From Bacillus taeanensis (lineage in GTDB: Bacteria > Bacillota > Bacilli > Bacillales > UBA6769), in the NCBI RefSeq assembly GCF_003318295.1, contig NZ_QOCW01000010.1, positions 62,001-126,000 of the forward strand: 64,000 nucleotides of DNA, read 5' to 3'. The translations under genes and the position numbers were made by a program. The stretch's first letter is position 1; each line of letters begins with the position of its first letter. Positions 37,224-47,284 of this stretch are shown here, in pieces. The notes under the pieces were generated by a model. It saw only the letters and a program-made list of their open reading frames with translations, had not been told where the DNA came from and did no database searches.

Positions 37224-37264
37224 AAAAAAGCCTGAATCACTTATTAAGTGATTCAGGCTTTTTT
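37224..37264 (+). terminator. Terminator of gltA-gltB
   Basis: AAAAAAGCCTGAATCACTT pairs perfectly with AAGTGATTCAGGCTTTTTT around an ATT loop. Confidence 0.92.
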
Positions 37265-37296
37265 GAAAAGATAAGAATGGCTATGTAAAAAATATT

Positions 37297-37617
37297 TTAC
37301 TCTGCCGGACGAGGTCCTGCATCTAAGCCGGAGCTTTCAACAGTCATTTTAGGTAAGACGGTTACATCTTCATTAACACGGCATTGACAGGATAAACGTA
37401 AGTCTTCTTCAACGCCTTTATTTGTGAATGCTTCTTTTTCAATATCTGCTAAAGGACCAAAATTTCCTTCAATTACTTCAACACGGCATGTTGTACATTT
37501 CGCTTTTCCACCGCAGCGATGTAAGATATTGATGCCGTTATCTTCTAAAGCAAGCGCTAACTTTGTACCTGCTTCCACTTCAAATGAGCCATGATCTGGC
37601 ACTGTTACTTTTGGCAT
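37297..37617 (-). CDS. Plant-type 2Fe-2S ferredoxin
   Basis: This 106-residue protein has the ferredoxin beta-grasp with Cys ligands in HRCGGKAKCTTCRVEV (C-x5-C-x2-C) and a last Cys in LSCQCRV. It is a small soluble electron carrier, partner unknown. AGGAGGTAAAA precedes the ATG. The tail (VESSGLDAGPRPAE) is charged and Pro-rich, probably disordered. It is transcribed alone and convergent to gltAB. Confidence 0.9.
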   Translation of the reverse strand: MPKVTVPDHGSFEVEAGTKLALALEDNGINILHRCGGKAKCTTCRVEVIEGNFGPLADIEKEAFTNKGVEEDLRLSCQCRVNEDVTVLPKMTVESSGLDAGPRPAE

Positions 37618-37792
37618 GTTATTTTACCTCCTAAAATAATAGATTGTTTATATTGAGTCTTTATATAGTTTATACCATTTTTAAGCAACTTTAAAACAAT
37701 TCTCTTTTTAAAAATAATAATCTATTCTCAATCTTCATTTATTCATGGTATGATAAGAGACGGAAATAATTATAAAATGGGGGAAATGAATT

Positions 37793-38146
37793 ATGCCTTA
37801 TGCAGCATTTTTACATTCACACGTTTCATCGTGGGCGATTACACTGCTTTTATTTATTATAAGCTTTGCATTATTAAAAGCAGGTAAACAAAAGGGTCAA
37901 AAAATTACACATATGATTTTACGTCTTTTTTACATATTGACGGTCGTAACAGGCGCTGGTCTTTTATTTCAGTGGAAGTTTGATCCGATGGCATTATTAA
38001 AAGCTGTCCTTGCAATATGGGTTATTTCTGCCATGGAACTTATTTTAGTGCGTACAGCGAAAGGACAGGCAAAAGCGAGCTATTGGATTCAATTAGCTGT
38101 TTCATTAGTACTTGTGTTTATTTTAGGATACGGGGTATTAGGTTAA
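37793..38146 (+). CDS. yisL: UPF0344 membrane protein YisL
   Basis: This 117-residue protein has four hydrophobic segments (about residues 13-30, 42-62, 67-87 and 95-116), with HSHVSSWAITLLLF at the start and KITHMILRLFYIL, which are UPF0344 signatures. No function is known. GGGGGAAATG precedes the ATG. It is followed by a bidirectional terminator. Its position left of the asnO region echoes the yis cluster of B. subtilis, with the mtn genes inserted between. Confidence 0.88.
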   Translation: MPYAAFLHSHVSSWAITLLLFIISFALLKAGKQKGQKITHMILRLFYILTVVTGAGLLFQWKFDPMALLKAVLAIWVISAMELILVRTAKGQAKASYWIQLAVSLVLVFILGYGVLG

Positions 38147-38147
38147 G

Positions 38148-38185
38148 AAAAAACACTGCTATCAAAGTGATAGCAGTGTTTTTTT
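38148..38185. terminator. Bidirectional terminator yisL / transporter
   Basis: AAAAAACACTGCTATCA pairs with TGATAGCAGTGTTTTTTT around AAG; it reaches the stop of the minus-strand permease gene. Confidence 0.85.
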
Positions 38186-39203
38186 ATTGATTAATTTTGT
38201 TTTGAATATACATAATAGCAAGGGCGCCTACTAAGATTACGCCTTTAATAATGTCCTGAGCATAGTAGGGGACGTTCATCATTGTTAAACCATTTAAAAG
38301 GACACCGATTAACACAGCGCCAAAAAATGTGCCAATTACATTTGGCTTTCCTGCACCAAATACAGAAAATCCAATAAAAGCTGCAGCAACACCGTCCATT
38401 AAGAGCGGAGCACCCGCAGAAACTTGTCCTGTACCAATTCGTGCTGCAAGAACAATACCGGCAACAGCAGCGAAGAATGCACTGAATAAATAAGCGTACA
38501 AACGATAACGGTTTACTGGAACACCAGAAAGACGCGCTGCTTCAATATTCCCACCTGTTACGTATAGAAGTCTTCCTGTTTTTGTGTACGTTAAAAATAA
38601 ATGGACAATGATTACTGATACAATCATTAAAATGGCTGGAAACGGAATAGAAAAAAGTTCTCCTTGTCCAATAAATAAGAAAGAAGGAATAAATTTTCCC
38701 GAAGCAATTGATCCGTCCTGCATCGGCATGTTGTTATAAATGGAATAGCCTTTTGTGTAGGTTAAATGAATGCCATTTATAATATACATAACAGCAAGTG
38801 TTGCCAGTAGATCCGGTATTTTTACTTTAATAACTAAAAAGGAATTGATTAACCCAATTAATAAGCTTATCACAATAGGAATAAGAAGGACGACTAACAA
38901 TTCTTGGCGATACCATACAAGTGCTGCTGCACTTGTAACAGTTGCGATACTTGCTGTTGATCCAACCGATAAATCAAATCCTCCGACAATGAGTGAAAAT
39001 GTTACCCCAATCGCGAGTAATGTGACAATTGAAATGGAACGTAAAATATCGGTAAAATTGCTGTAAGTTAAAAATCCCTCATTGATGATACTGAAAAAAA
39101 CAATGGTAAATAAAATCACGAGCAATGTCCCGTATTTAAATAGAAAATCTGTAAATGAAATAGCTGGCTTTTGTATTTTACTCTGTTTAACGATTTGCTC
39201 CAT
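38184..39203 (-). CDS. ABC transporter permease, simple-sugar type (putative methylthioribose)
   Basis: This 339-residue RbsC-type permease has about nine membrane segments and the family signature GGFDLSVGSTASIATV, plus GTGQVSAGAPLLMDGVAAAFIG near the end. It is the last gene of mtnK-mtnA-binding protein-ATPase-permease and overlaps the ATPase by 17 bp. Coupling to mtnK and mtnA under a SAM riboswitch suggests that it imports 5-methylthioribose, a ribose derivative that MtnK phosphorylates. This substrate is inference. Confidence 0.85.
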   Translation of the reverse strand: MEQIVKQSKIQKPAISFTDFLFKYGTLLVILFTIVFFSIINEGFLTYSNFTDILRSISIVTLLAIGVTFSLIVGGFDLSVGSTASIATVTSAAALVWYRQELLVVLLIPIVISLLIGLINSFLVIKVKIPDLLATLAVMYIINGIHLTYTKGYSIYNNMPMQDGSIASGKFIPSFLFIGQGELFSIPFPAILMIVSVIIVHLFLTYTKTGRLLYVTGGNIEAARLSGVPVNRYRLYAYLFSAFFAAVAGIVLAARIGTGQVSAGAPLLMDGVAAAFIGFSVFGAGKPNVIGTFFGAVLIGVLLNGLTMMNVPYYAQDIIKGVILVGALAIMYIQNKINQ

Positions 39204-40683
39204 TTTCTACACCTCCTGTTGCAGCGTGCATCATTTTTTCGTATGTAGCTTCATCTCTTGTAAATTCTTTTACAATTTCCCCATCATACATCACTAAAAT
39301 GCGATCTGCGATATTTAGAATTTCATCAAATTCCCCAGAAAAGTAAAGGATCCCTTTCTTTTCCTCTGCAAGTCCTCGAATAAGTGCAAACACTTCTTCC
39401 TTTGCGCCAATGTCAATACCCTTTGTCGGTTCATCGAAAATAAACAAATCACTATTTATGTTTAACCATTTCCCAATCGCGACTTTTTGCTGATTTCCGC
39501 CGCTTAAGTGGCGGACCTTCGTAAAAGGAGAAGCAGTTTTTACAGAAAGCTTTTCAATTATTTTAACTTCTTCTTTTTGTTTATTTATGTTTACAAACCA
39601 TTTTGAAAAGTTTGCAAGGGAAGGAAGCGCTAAGTTTTCAATCACTGAGAAGTCGACGAGCACACCTTCTTTTCGTCGTTCTTCAGGGACAAGTGAAATG
39701 CCTGCTACGACGGCTTGCTGTGGAGAAGAGACGTTTACCGCTTTATTGTGAAGAATTCTTGTTCCGACAGCTGGATCAGCTCCGAATAACGCTCGTGCTG
39801 TTTCTGTTTTTCCAGCTCCTACAAGGCCTGCAATGCCGATAATTTCACCTTTATGAACGGTTAAGTTAATTTGTTGTTTTGTCTTGAAAACACGCAAATT
39901 TTCAATTCTCAGCAGTTCTTCTGACGTCTTATAAGAACGATGATCGCTCGTTTTTGTCAGCGTTTTTCCGAGCATTGTTTGAATAATATCTTCAATTGTT
40001 AACTCTTTTGTTTCCGCCACTTCTACAACTTGACCGTCCCGCATAATTGTCAGGCGATCTGTAATTTCTTTAATTTCCGGCATGCGGTGAGAAATATAAA
40101 TAATGCCAACATCTGCAGCTTTTAATTTCTTTATTACTTCAAAAAGCACTTTTGTTTCTTTATTGCTAAGCGGTGCTGTCGGTTCATCTAATATTAAATA
40201 TTTTACATTTTGAGCGACAGCACGGGCGATTAAAATCAGCTGTTTTTCCTGTAACGAACATTGAGAAACAAGTTGATTGACATCCACATCGCAATGCACT
40301 TGAGCGAGAAGTTCACGAGCTTTTTGTTTTCGTTTTTTCCAAGAAATAAAAGCAGGACCGTCTTTTAGAAGGTGAAGGGTCACATTTTCAGCAACGGAAA
40401 GGGAGGGGATTAATGCCGTATCCACTTCCTGTACGACTATGCCAATGCCGTGCTTTAAAGCATCATCTGGTGAATTTATGTTGATTTCTACTCCGCTTAA
40501 AAGAATTTTGCCGGCATCTTTCTCATAGTCGCCGGCAAGAATTTTCATAAGTGTACTTTTTCCTGCACCATTCACACCTAAAAGGGCATGAACTTCACCA
40601 GGGGTTACAGAAAAAGAAACACGTTTTAAAACAGAAACGGAAGAGAATGATTTTTCAATGTCAACCATTTCTAATCGATTCAT
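39187..40683 (-). CDS. ABC transporter ATPase with two ATP-binding domains, RbsA type
   Basis: This 498-residue protein has two ABC domains, as in sugar importers. Domain 1 has Walker A GVNGAGKST (about residue 35), a signature replaced by CSLQEKQLILIARA and Walker B LILDEPTAPL. Domain 2 has GLVGAGKTETARAL, LSGGNQQKVAIGKWL and LFIFDEPTKGID. Its stop overlaps the permease and its start overlaps the binding-protein stop (TAATG). It energises the putative methylthioribose uptake system. Confidence 0.9.
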   Translation of the reverse strand: MNRLEMVDIEKSFSSVSVLKRVSFSVTPGEVHALLGVNGAGKSTLMKILAGDYEKDAGKILLSGVEININSPDDALKHGIGIVVQEVDTALIPSLSVAENVTLHLLKDGPAFISWKKRKQKARELLAQVHCDVDVNQLVSQCSLQEKQLILIARAVAQNVKYLILDEPTAPLSNKETKVLFEVIKKLKAADVGIIYISHRMPEIKEITDRLTIMRDGQVVEVAETKELTIEDIIQTMLGKTLTKTSDHRSYKTSEELLRIENLRVFKTKQQINLTVHKGEIIGIAGLVGAGKTETARALFGADPAVGTRILHNKAVNVSSPQQAVVAGISLVPEERRKEGVLVDFSVIENLALPSLANFSKWFVNINKQKEEVKIIEKLSVKTASPFTKVRHLSGGNQQKVAIGKWLNINSDLFIFDEPTKGIDIGAKEEVFALIRGLAEEKKGILYFSGEFDEILNIADRILVMYDGEIVKEFTRDEATYEKMMHAATGGVENGANR

Positions 40684-41831
40684 TATTTTTCACGTCCTTC
40701 AAGCGTATCCATCCAAGGTGAAACAGCTGCTTCAGAAGACCCCCATCCATTTACATAGTTACCAATTTCATTCATTGAAACAGGAGTATCTGGAAGCTGA
40801 CTGCCTTTTACAAGGTAAGGATCAACAGAGTAAATTTCAGGTGTTTGTTCACCCGCTATTTTTTGGTAAGCAAAGCGAACTTGAATGCGTCCAATTTCAG
40901 ATGGATCTGTTGCGGCTGTAGCAGTCCATGGGCTGTTTTTTTCCTGCATAAGCTGAAGATCTTCATCACTTAAATCAATTCCATATACTTTAATCTCATC
41001 TCGACCTGCTTGTTGAATTGCTTTTGTTGCCCCTTTTGCAAACTCATCCCATGTCGCAAAAACGGCATCAATGTCACCTTTATTTGGGTAACGCTGTAAA
41101 ATAGCTTCCATTTGTGTTTGTGTATCAAGCGCCGTATTCGCTGAAGCTGTTCCGAAGCGAGCTGCTTCTTTAATGTTCGGATAGCGCTGCTTAAATGCTT
41201 CATAAATCACATTACGACGTTCCATTGGTGTAAAACCGCCAACCCAAACATAAACAATATTACCTTGACCGTTTAAATCTTGAGCAAGTGTTTTTAGAGA
41301 ATTCCATGCAAGGTTGTAATCGTCTTGGTCAATAACGGTAACACCTGGTAAGTTTAAGTCATTATCAAAAGCAACGACTGGTATCCCTTTTTCAAGCGCC
41401 TTTTTTACACCAACTTCGAGGGCATCAGCACGCCCGTGATCAATTAAAATCGCGTCAACATCTTGATTAACTGCCGTATCTAATAATGAAGCCATTTTCG
41501 TTAAGTCATTGTCAGCATTATAAATTTGAACTTCGCCGCCAAATGCTTCTACTTGTTCCTTTACACCTTGAATATATTGAGAAGAAAATGTTCCGATTGA
41601 TAACTGCATAATTGCAGCAATTTTAATTGGTTTGTTAAAAGCTTGGGGTACTTCTATTAAAGAAGAATCGTTTACAACTTCATCAGCTATGGTTTCTGTT
41701 TTTGTGTTTTCTTTTTGTGCTGCTTCTTCTGTATTTTCTGTGCTGCTTACTGCATCTTGTTCATTTGTGCATCCTGTAACAAATAGAAGTACTGCAAGGA
41801 CCACTGTGAGTAATGGTTTCAATGCTGTCAT
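40683..41831 (-). CDS. Sugar-type substrate-binding lipoprotein (putative methylthioribose)
   Basis: This 382-residue protein has a lipoprotein signal with lipobox LLFVTGC near residue 21 and a Ser/Thr/Glu-rich linker, then a periplasmic-binding-protein type I fold (IKIAAIMQLSIGTFSSQY, DAILIDHGRAD, GIPVVAFDND, IDAVFATWDEFAKGA). It would be anchored outside the membrane to feed the RbsC-type permease. ATG 41831 has AAGGAG with 11-nt spacing; the GTG four codons earlier lies on the SD itself. It lies 25 bp after mtnA. Confidence 0.88.
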   Translation of the reverse strand: MTALKPLLTVVLAVLLFVTGCTNEQDAVSSTENTEEAAQKENTKTETIADEVVNDSSLIEVPQAFNKPIKIAAIMQLSIGTFSSQYIQGVKEQVEAFGGEVQIYNADNDLTKMASLLDTAVNQDVDAILIDHGRADALEVGVKKALEKGIPVVAFDNDLNLPGVTVIDQDDYNLAWNSLKTLAQDLNGQGNIVYVWVGGFTPMERRNVIYEAFKQRYPNIKEAARFGTASANTALDTQTQMEAILQRYPNKGDIDAVFATWDEFAKGATKAIQQAGRDEIKVYGIDLSDEDLQLMQEKNSPWTATAATDPSEIGRIQVRFAYQKIAGEQTPEIYSVDPYLVKGSQLPDTPVSMNEIGNYVNGWGSSEAAVSPWMDTLEGREK

Positions 41832-41856
41832 GAGTCTTTCCACTCCTTAAATTCTT

Positions 41857-42906
41857 TTATCTATTTTTTATTTTTTGAAGCTCTTCTCCATAATTTCCTT
41901 TAATAATACCTTTTTCAGTAATAATCGCTGTTACATAGTCAGCAGGGGTGACATCAAAAGCAGGGTTAAACACGTTAATACCCTCAGGGGCAACGCGGGT
42001 TTCACCGATATATGTAACTTCTTCATGCGGGCGCTCCTCAATTGGAATGTCATCGCCTGTTTTTGTATCTAAGTCAATTGTTGAAAGCGGGGCTGCTACG
42101 TAAAATGGAATGCCGAGTGCTTTTGCTTGAAGTGCTAAGCCGAATGTTCCAATCTTATTCGCAACATCACCATTTGCTGCCACGCGGTCAGTGCCGACAA
42201 TAACAGCGGCAATGTTTTTTGTTTTCATCACATGTGCGGACATGTTATCCGTAATAAGGGTAACATCTACACCAGCCTGCTGCAGTTCCCAGGCGGTTAA
42301 CCGGGCTCCTTGTAAAACAGGACGTGTTTCATCCGCGTAAACGGACAATTGAATTCCTTGTTCTTTTGCTAAATAAAAAGGTGCAAGAGCTGTGCCGTAT
42401 CTTGCTGTCGCAATTCCACCGGCATTGCAGTGGGTTAAAAGGATATCGCCATCTTTAAAGAGAGATAAGCCATATTCACCAATTTTGCGGCAGACGAGTT
42501 CATCTTCAGCTTGAATTTCTTTTGCTTCTTGTAAAAGAATCGTTTGTGCTTCTTCAACTGAACCCGCATCTTTACTTACTTCAAGAAGGCGGTCAAGCGC
42601 CCACATTAAATTAACAGCAGTAGGCCGTGAGTTTGCTAAGTAATCACGCTTAGTTTTTAATTCCTTTAAGAACGTTTCAACATTTGTTTCCTTAGAAGAA
42701 AGTGCCCAAAGAGCTAAACCGTAAGCTGCTGCAATTCCAATAGCGGGAGCGCCGCGGACTTGTAATTTATTAATGCTCTCCCATACGTCTTCAATTGTTG
42801 AAGCCGGATTAAATACACGTTGATGAGGGAGGAGCTGCTGATCAAGGATTAAAAGATGATCCCCTTTCCAACGCACGGATCGAATGAATGATTCTGTTAT
42901 AGTCAT
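41857..42906 (-). CDS. mtnA: S-methyl-5-thioribose-1-phosphate isomerase
   Basis: This 349-residue enzyme turns methylthioribose-1-phosphate into methylthioribulose-1-phosphate. It has [28 protein letters not shown] with the catalytic Cys, [19 protein letters not shown] and [18 protein letters not shown] with the catalytic Asp. Length fits. Its ATG overlaps the mtnK stop (ATGA). It lies second in the SAM riboswitch operon. Confidence 0.96.
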   Translation of the reverse strand: MTITESFIRSVRWKGDHLLILDQQLLPHQRVFNPASTIEDVWESINKLQVRGAPAIGIAAAYGLALWALSSKETNVETFLKELKTKRDYLANSRPTAVNLMWALDRLLEVSKDAGSVEEAQTILLQEAKEIQAEDELVCRKIGEYGLSLFKDGDILLTHCNAGGIATARYGTALAPFYLAKEQGIQLSVYADETRPVLQGARLTAWELQQAGVDVTLITDNMSAHVMKTKNIAAVIVGTDRVAANGDVANKIGTFGLALQAKALGIPFYVAAPLSTIDLDTKTGDDIPIEERPHEEVTYIGETRVAPEGINVFNPAFDVTPADYVTAIITEKGIIKGNYGEELQKIKNR

Positions 42907-44120
42907 GAATTTGCACTCCTTACTAATTCAACTAATTCTTTAACATTGGTAATATTTTGACGATTGAGAATAAGGCTGCGTCCAGTTTTTAAGGCTGCTC
43001 GCTTTGCTTCAAGTTGTGCATCTAGATTGGCAATGCCATCTAAATCTTCCACATGGGCAAGTCCAATTGTACGGCGAATAACTTTACATCCAGCAAATCC
43101 AATCGTATCTTCAAAAGTTACGGCTAAGACGTAATTGACGTAACCTTCCACATCAGCGAATTTTTCTACAGCAGATTCCTGCCAAAGAGCTGTAAACGTA
43201 TTTTTAAATACTTGCCAAGTTTCTTCAATAACTTCGAGTAAATAAGCTTGAAACTCCTCACGTTTTCCAAGGTCTGCAATCCGCTTTTCTTGCGCAATGT
43301 AATTTAAAATAATGTTTGCAAAAAATGCCCCAATATCAAAACCACGAGGACCATAAAAAGCAAACTCTGGATCAATTACTTTCGTTGAATCTTCTTTTAC
43401 AAACACACTGCCTGTATGAAGATCACCATGGAGAAGAGCTTCTGCATTTGTTAAAAACTTTTGTTTTAGTTTAGCTACTTCTAATTTAAGAGCTGAATCT
43501 TCCCAAAGTTCTGATACTTCAGGCTGCAGTTCTTGCGGATAATTATTTGTCTCACTTTTAAAGAAAGGATCCGTAAACACGAGATCTTCAGTAATTTGAC
43601 ATAACTCAGGATTTGTAAACTGAACAACACGTTTCTTTTTCTCCTGCGGCGAAAGAGCTGCATCAGATGTGGAAAATAACGTATATGCTAAGTAAGTGCC
43701 AATGTCATTTGCCAGATGAGGATATTGCTTTCCTTCAATTAGTCCTTTACGTAAAATAACATGATCAGATAAATCTTCAAGTACAGTTGCAGCAAATGTG
43801 TAGTCAATATCATAAACCTTTGGCACAAGATTAGGCACAAGCTTTTCTGCTTCCTGTAATGCTTCACTTTCAATACGAGCGCGATCCAGCGTTAGCGGCC
43901 AGCTTTCACCAACAACTTTTGCATAGGGAAGAGCCTGCTTAACAATTAATGTTTGATTAGTAGATTGGTCAACTAAACGAAAAACTAAATTTAAATTGCC
44001 ATCGCCGATTTCCTCGCAGTGGACGCGGCTTTCTTTTGGAATCAAGCCTTTTTCTTTTACGAATGAAACAACGCTTAATAGTGTTAATGGTTCATAAGCT
44101 TCTATTTGACGAATTGACAT
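42903..44120 (-). CDS. mtnK: 5-methylthioribose kinase
   Basis: This 405-residue kinase phosphorylates methylthioribose at C1 with ATP. It has the aminoglycoside-kinase-like fold: [11 protein letters not shown] glycine loop, [11 protein letters not shown]ys, [13 protein letters not shown] catalytic HGD, and [17 protein letters not shown] metal DPE. AGGAGGTATAGATC precedes the ATG (44120). It is the first gene of the leftward operon, behind a SAM-I riboswitch with its terminator 23 bp upstream. Confidence 0.96.
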   Translation of the reverse strand: MSIRQIEAYEPLTLLSVVSFVKEKGLIPKESRVHCEEIGDGNLNLVFRLVDQSTNQTLIVKQALPYAKVVGESWPLTLDRARIESEALQEAEKLVPNLVPKVYDIDYTFAATVLEDLSDHVILRKGLIEGKQYPHLANDIGTYLAYTLFSTSDAALSPQEKKKRVVQFTNPELCQITEDLVFTDPFFKSETNNYPQELQPEVSELWEDSALKLEVAKLKQKFLTNAEALLHGDLHTGSVFVKEDSTKVIDPEFAFYGPRGFDIGAFFANIILNYIAQEKRIADLGKREEFQAYLLEVIEETWQVFKNTFTALWQESAVEKFADVEGYVNYVLAVTFEDTIGFAGCKVIRRTIGLAHVEDLDGIANLDAQLEAKRAALKTGRSLILNRQNITNVKELVELVRSANS

Positions 44121-44142
44121 GATCTATACCTCCTAAAATATT

Positions 44143-44170
44143 AAAAAGCCTCTTTCAAAAAGAAAGAGGC
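44143..44170 (-). terminator. Riboswitch-controlled terminator before mtnK
   Basis: Read on the minus strand, GCCTCTTTC pairs with GAAAGAGGC (44162-44170 with 44148-44156), followed by TTTTTAA. This is the off-state hairpin of the SAM riboswitch. Confidence 0.9.
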
Positions 44171-44192
44171 TTGAAGATTTTTAGCTTCACAC

Positions 44193-44345
44193 CTCTTATC
44201 TTTCAGAAGAAACGATGTTCTCCTGTTGGACGTAGCACCGTGCCTTGAATAATCCAATAAATGGATGATTCCCGCTGATAAAGCGGCTTTTGGTCGGTTG
44301 CTGGGCTTCATAGGGCCAATTCCCTCAGCCTGCTCTTGATAAGAG
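44193..44345 (-). promoter_or_regulatory. SAM-I riboswitch (S-box) of the mtnK operon
   Basis: On the minus strand P1 forms between CTCTTATC (44345-44338) and GATAAGAG (44200-44193). Between lie the conserved AGAGCAGGCTGAGGGA, GCCCTATGAAGCCCAGCAACC and AAGGCACGGTGCTACGTCC elements of the S-box. High SAM should favour the terminator and switch off mtnK-mtnA and the transporter; low SAM turns on methylthioribose salvage. Confidence 0.96.
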
Positions 44346-44387
44346 TTTTAATTATTCAACTTTTTTGTAATGAATCGCTTGATGAAG

Positions 44388-44417
44388 ATAATACATTGTT
44401 AGTGAATTGTTTGTCAA
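44388..44417 (-). promoter_or_regulatory. Sigma-A promoter of the mtnK operon
   Basis: On the minus strand TTGACA (44417-44412) and TATTAT (44393-44388) are 18 bp apart, about 43 bp before the riboswitch P1. Confidence 0.75.
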
Positions 44418-44615
44418 TAGTTTTTTTGGGAAAATAATTTAACAGTATGACTAGCTAAAACAATCAGACTTTTTATATAGGAGTATCTTTACAATACTTT
44501 CATATCCATATATTATGAATTACGATGTACAATGAACAAATCGAGGATGATCTTTCTAATCGTTATCGTGAATTTACATAGAACATTTAAAAAATAATAG
44601 GTAGGTGTAAATACA

Positions 44616-45800
44616 ATGAAGTCATTTAAAAGATCAGAGGCCCTTGAAAGGCTTCCTCAACAATTTTTTGCACAGTTAGCGGGAAGAGTAGAGCGATTCA
44701 AACAAGAGGGCCACGATGTGATTAATCTTGGACAGGGAAATCCTGATCAGCCAACACCGAGTCATATTGTCGAAACATTACGTGAAGCGGCGGCAAATCC
44801 TAATTACCATAAATACTCGCCATTTCAGGGTTATCAATTTTTAAAAGAAGCAGCGGCTGCCTTCTATAAGAGAGAATATGATGTTGAAATTGATCCAGAG
44901 ACTGAAGTTGCGATTCTTTTTGGAGGAAAAGTAGGGCTTGTTGAAGTGAGTCAATGTTTATTAAATCCTGGCGATACCGCACTCGTTCCAGATCCTGGTT
45001 ATCCTGACTATATGTCCGGCGTTGCAATGACAAATGCGAAGATGGAAATGATGCCTCTATTACAAGAAAATGATTTTTTGCCAAATTATACTAATATATC
45101 AAATGAAGTATTAGCTGCTGCTAAGTTGATGTTTTTAAACTATCCGAACAATCCTACTGCCGGTATTGCAACGAAAGGCTTTTTTGAAGAAACAATTGAA
45201 CTTGCAAATCAGCATAATATTTGTGTTGTGCATGACTTTGCTTATGGAGCAATTGGCTTTGACGGAAAAAAGCCGGTTAGTTTCCTGCAGTTAGACGGGG
45301 CAAAAGAAGTTGGTATTGAGATTTATACAATGTCAAAAACGTACAACATGGCCGGCTGGCGTATTGGCTTTGCAGTTGGCAATCGGAGTGTAATTGAAAG
45401 CATTAATTTAATTCAAGATCATTTTTATGTAAGCCTGTTTGGCGGTATTCAAGAAGCAGCAGCAGAAGCACTGCTTGGTCCGCAAGATTGTGTCGAAGAA
45501 CTTGTAGAGCTGTATGAAAAGCGCCGCAATGTCTTTATTTCAGGCTTAAAAGAAATTGGCTGGGAAGTAGAAGCCCCTAAAGGCTCATTTTTTGCATGGC
45601 TTCCTGTTCCCAAAGGATTTACCTCTACTGAATTTGCAGATTTATTATTAGAAAAAGCCCATATTGTTGTTGCTCCTGGGATTGGATTTGGCGAGCAGGG
45701 AGAAGGATATGTGCGCGTTGGACTGTTAAGTGATGAAGAGCGTCTGCTTGAAGCTGTCAACCGTTTAGATGGTTTAAAATTATTTTCAAAAAGCAGTTGA
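44616..45800 (+). CDS. mtnE: Methionine salvage aminotransferase (2-keto-4-methylthiobutyrate to methionine)
   Basis: This 394-residue PLP enzyme should carry out the last salvage step, amination of 4-methylthio-2-oxobutyrate to methionine. It has PLP Lys241 in TMSKTYNMAGWRIGF, NYPNNPTAG, HDFAYGAIGFDG and GEQGEGYVRVGL. It closely fits MtnE of Bacillus in length and order. It has no riboswitch of its own although SAM switches lie on both sides. GGTAGGTG is the SD. The stop codon overlaps the -35 box of the mtnW promoter. Confidence 0.9.
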   Translation: MKSFKRSEALERLPQQFFAQLAGRVERFKQEGHDVINLGQGNPDQPTPSHIVETLREAAANPNYHKYSPFQGYQFLKEAAAAFYKREYDVEIDPETEVAILFGGKVGLVEVSQCLLNPGDTALVPDPGYPDYMSGVAMTNAKMEMMPLLQENDFLPNYTNISNEVLAAAKLMFLNYPNNPTAGIATKGFFEETIELANQHNICVVHDFAYGAIGFDGKKPVSFLQLDGAKEVGIEIYTMSKTYNMAGWRIGFAVGNRSVIESINLIQDHFYVSLFGGIQEAAAEALLGPQDCVEELVELYEKRRNVFISGLKEIGWEVEAPKGSFFAWLPVPKGFTSTEFADLLLEKAHIVVAPGIGFGEQGEGYVRVGLLSDEERLLEAVNRLDGLKLFSKSS

Positions 45801-45824
45801 CATCTTTTCTTATTACTGGCATAA
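45796..45824 (+). promoter_or_regulatory. Sigma-A promoter of mtnWXB
   Basis: TTGACA (45796-45801, across the mtnE stop) and CATAAT (45819-45824) with a 17-bp spacer; start near 45831. Confidence 0.78.
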
Positions 45825-45867
45825 TCACAATTAATTTGAACAATAAAATAAAAAATTCGAAAAGTTA

Positions 45868-45968
45868 CTCTTATCGAGAGCAGGCGGAGGGACTAGCCCT
45901 ATGAAGCCCGGCAACCGGCTGTAAAAGTACGGTGCTAATTCTAACAGCAGTAAGCTGAAAGATGAGAG
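45868..45968 (+). promoter_or_regulatory. SAM-I riboswitch (S-box) of the mtnW operon
   Basis: P1 pairs CTCTTATC (45868-45875) with GATGAGAG (45961-45968). The conserved AGAGCAGGCGGAGGGA, GCCCTATGAAGCCCGGCAACC and GTACGGTGCTAATTC elements lie between. It should switch mtnW-mtnX-mtnB off at high SAM together with the mtnK operon on the other strand. Confidence 0.96.
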
Positions 45969-45981
45969 GAAGTGTGAATAG

Positions 45982-46013
45982 AAAGCTCCTTCCTCACAGG
46001 TAGGGGCTTTTTT
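45982..46013 (+). terminator. Riboswitch-controlled terminator before mtnW
   Basis: AAAGCTCC (45982-45989) pairs with GGGGCTTT (46003-46010), then TTT. The competing hairpin of the S-box. Confidence 0.85.
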
Positions 46014-46048
46014 AATAGGAATTATATATTGAGGAAGGATGATCTTTT

Positions 46049-47284
46049 TTGGTAACTGCAACATATTTAATTCATGATGTGAAAAATGATTTACACAAAA
46101 AAGCTGAAGCGATTGCCCTTGGATTAACGATTGGTTCGTGGACAGATTTACCTGAACTAGATAAAAAGCAGCTTGAGAAGCATAAAGGAGACGTTCTTGA
46201 AGTAAAAGTTCTTGATGAAGACTCCCGTACAAATCAATTTTTAAATAAGAAGCTTACAAAAGGAATTGTGAAAATTGCTTATCCTTCTGCCAATTTTTCT
46301 GCTGATTTACCAGCAATCCTTACCACCGTGTTTGGGAAGCTGTCACTTGATGGAGAAGTAAAATTAATTGATTTAGAGTTTGATGAGAAATTAAAGAAAC
46401 ATTTTCCTGGCCCTAAGTTTGGGGTAGAGGGAATTAGAGCAAAACTAAATGTATATGAGCGACCACTCTTAATGAGTATTTTTAAAGGTGCAATCGGAAG
46501 AGATCTTAGTTATCTTAAAAAACAGATGCGAAACCAGTTATTAGGCGGGATTGACCTTGTAAAAGATGATGAAATCTTATTTGAAAACCCGCTGACTCCA
46601 TTTGAAGAACGCTTAAAAGTGAATCTTGAAGCCGTACAGGAAGTGTATCAGGAAACAGGACATAAATCACTTTATGCGATTAATTTAACCGGACGTACGT
46701 CTGAGTTAAGAGACAGAGCAAGAAGAGCGGCCGAACTTGGCGCAAATGCGCTATTGTTTAACGTATTTGCATATGGTCTTGATGTCCTGCAGGAACTTGC
46801 AGAGGATAAGCAAATTAACATTCCGATTATGGCGCATCCAGCGGTTTCAGGTGCTTTAACGACTTCACCGTTTTATGGGTTTTCTCATCAGCTTCTTTTA
46901 GGTAAACTATTACGTTTTACGGGTGCTGATTTTGTCTTGTTTCCATCTCCATACGGATCGGTAGCATTAGAGCGAAACGCAGCTCTTGGTATAAAGGAAG
47001 AATTATTAAAAGAAGACGGTTCTCTAAAAAGAGCGATACCTGTACCGTCAGCAGGCATTCATCCTGGACTGACCGAACATCTCTTTCATGATTTTGGTGT
47101 TGATTCGATTATTAATGCAGGCGGCGGTGTTCACGGTCATCCAAACGGGGCAGCTGCGGGCGGAGAAGCGTTTCGAGCAGCAATTGATGCGGTAGTTGCC
47201 GGTAAATCGCTTGATGAAAGTGACAATGAACAGCTTCAAATTGCTTTAAAACTATGGGGTTACAAGAAGGTGACGGTAGGATGA
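46049..47284 (+). CDS. mtnW: 2,3-diketo-5-methylthiopentyl-1-phosphate enolase
   Basis: This 411-residue RuBisCO-like protein enolises 2,3-diketo-5-methylthiopentyl-1-phosphate. It has the RuBisCO-like barrel with [28 protein letters not shown] (the carbamylated-Lys loop KDDE), [22 protein letters not shown], and [15 protein letters not shown] phosphate grip. Likely TTG start at 46049 with AGGAAGG ten bases before. Its stop overlaps mtnX (ATGA). Confidence 0.95.
   Translation: MVTATYLIHDVKNDLHKKAEAIALGLTIGSWTDLPELDKKQLEKHKGDVLEVKVLDEDSRTNQFLNKKLTKGIVKIAYPSANFSADLPAILTTVFGKLSLDGEVKLIDLEFDEKLKKHFPGPKFGVEGIRAKLNVYERPLLMSIFKGAIGRDLSYLKKQMRNQLLGGIDLVKDDEILFENPLTPFEERLKVNLEAVQEVYQETGHKSLYAINLTGRTSELRDRARRAAELGANALLFNVFAYGLDVLQELAEDKQINIPIMAHPAVSGALTTSPFYGFSHQLLLGKLLRFTGADFVLFPSPYGSVALERNAALGIKEELLKEDGSLKRAIPVPSAGIHPGLTEHLFHDFGVDSIINAGGGVHGHPNGAAAGGEAFRAAIDAVVAGKSLDESDNEQLQIALKLWGYKKVTVG

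Noticed and set aside
46049..47284. True RuBisCO
   Set aside because: The protein is RuBisCO-like but lies in a methionine salvage operon with mtnX and mtnB, so the MtnW enolase role is the better call.
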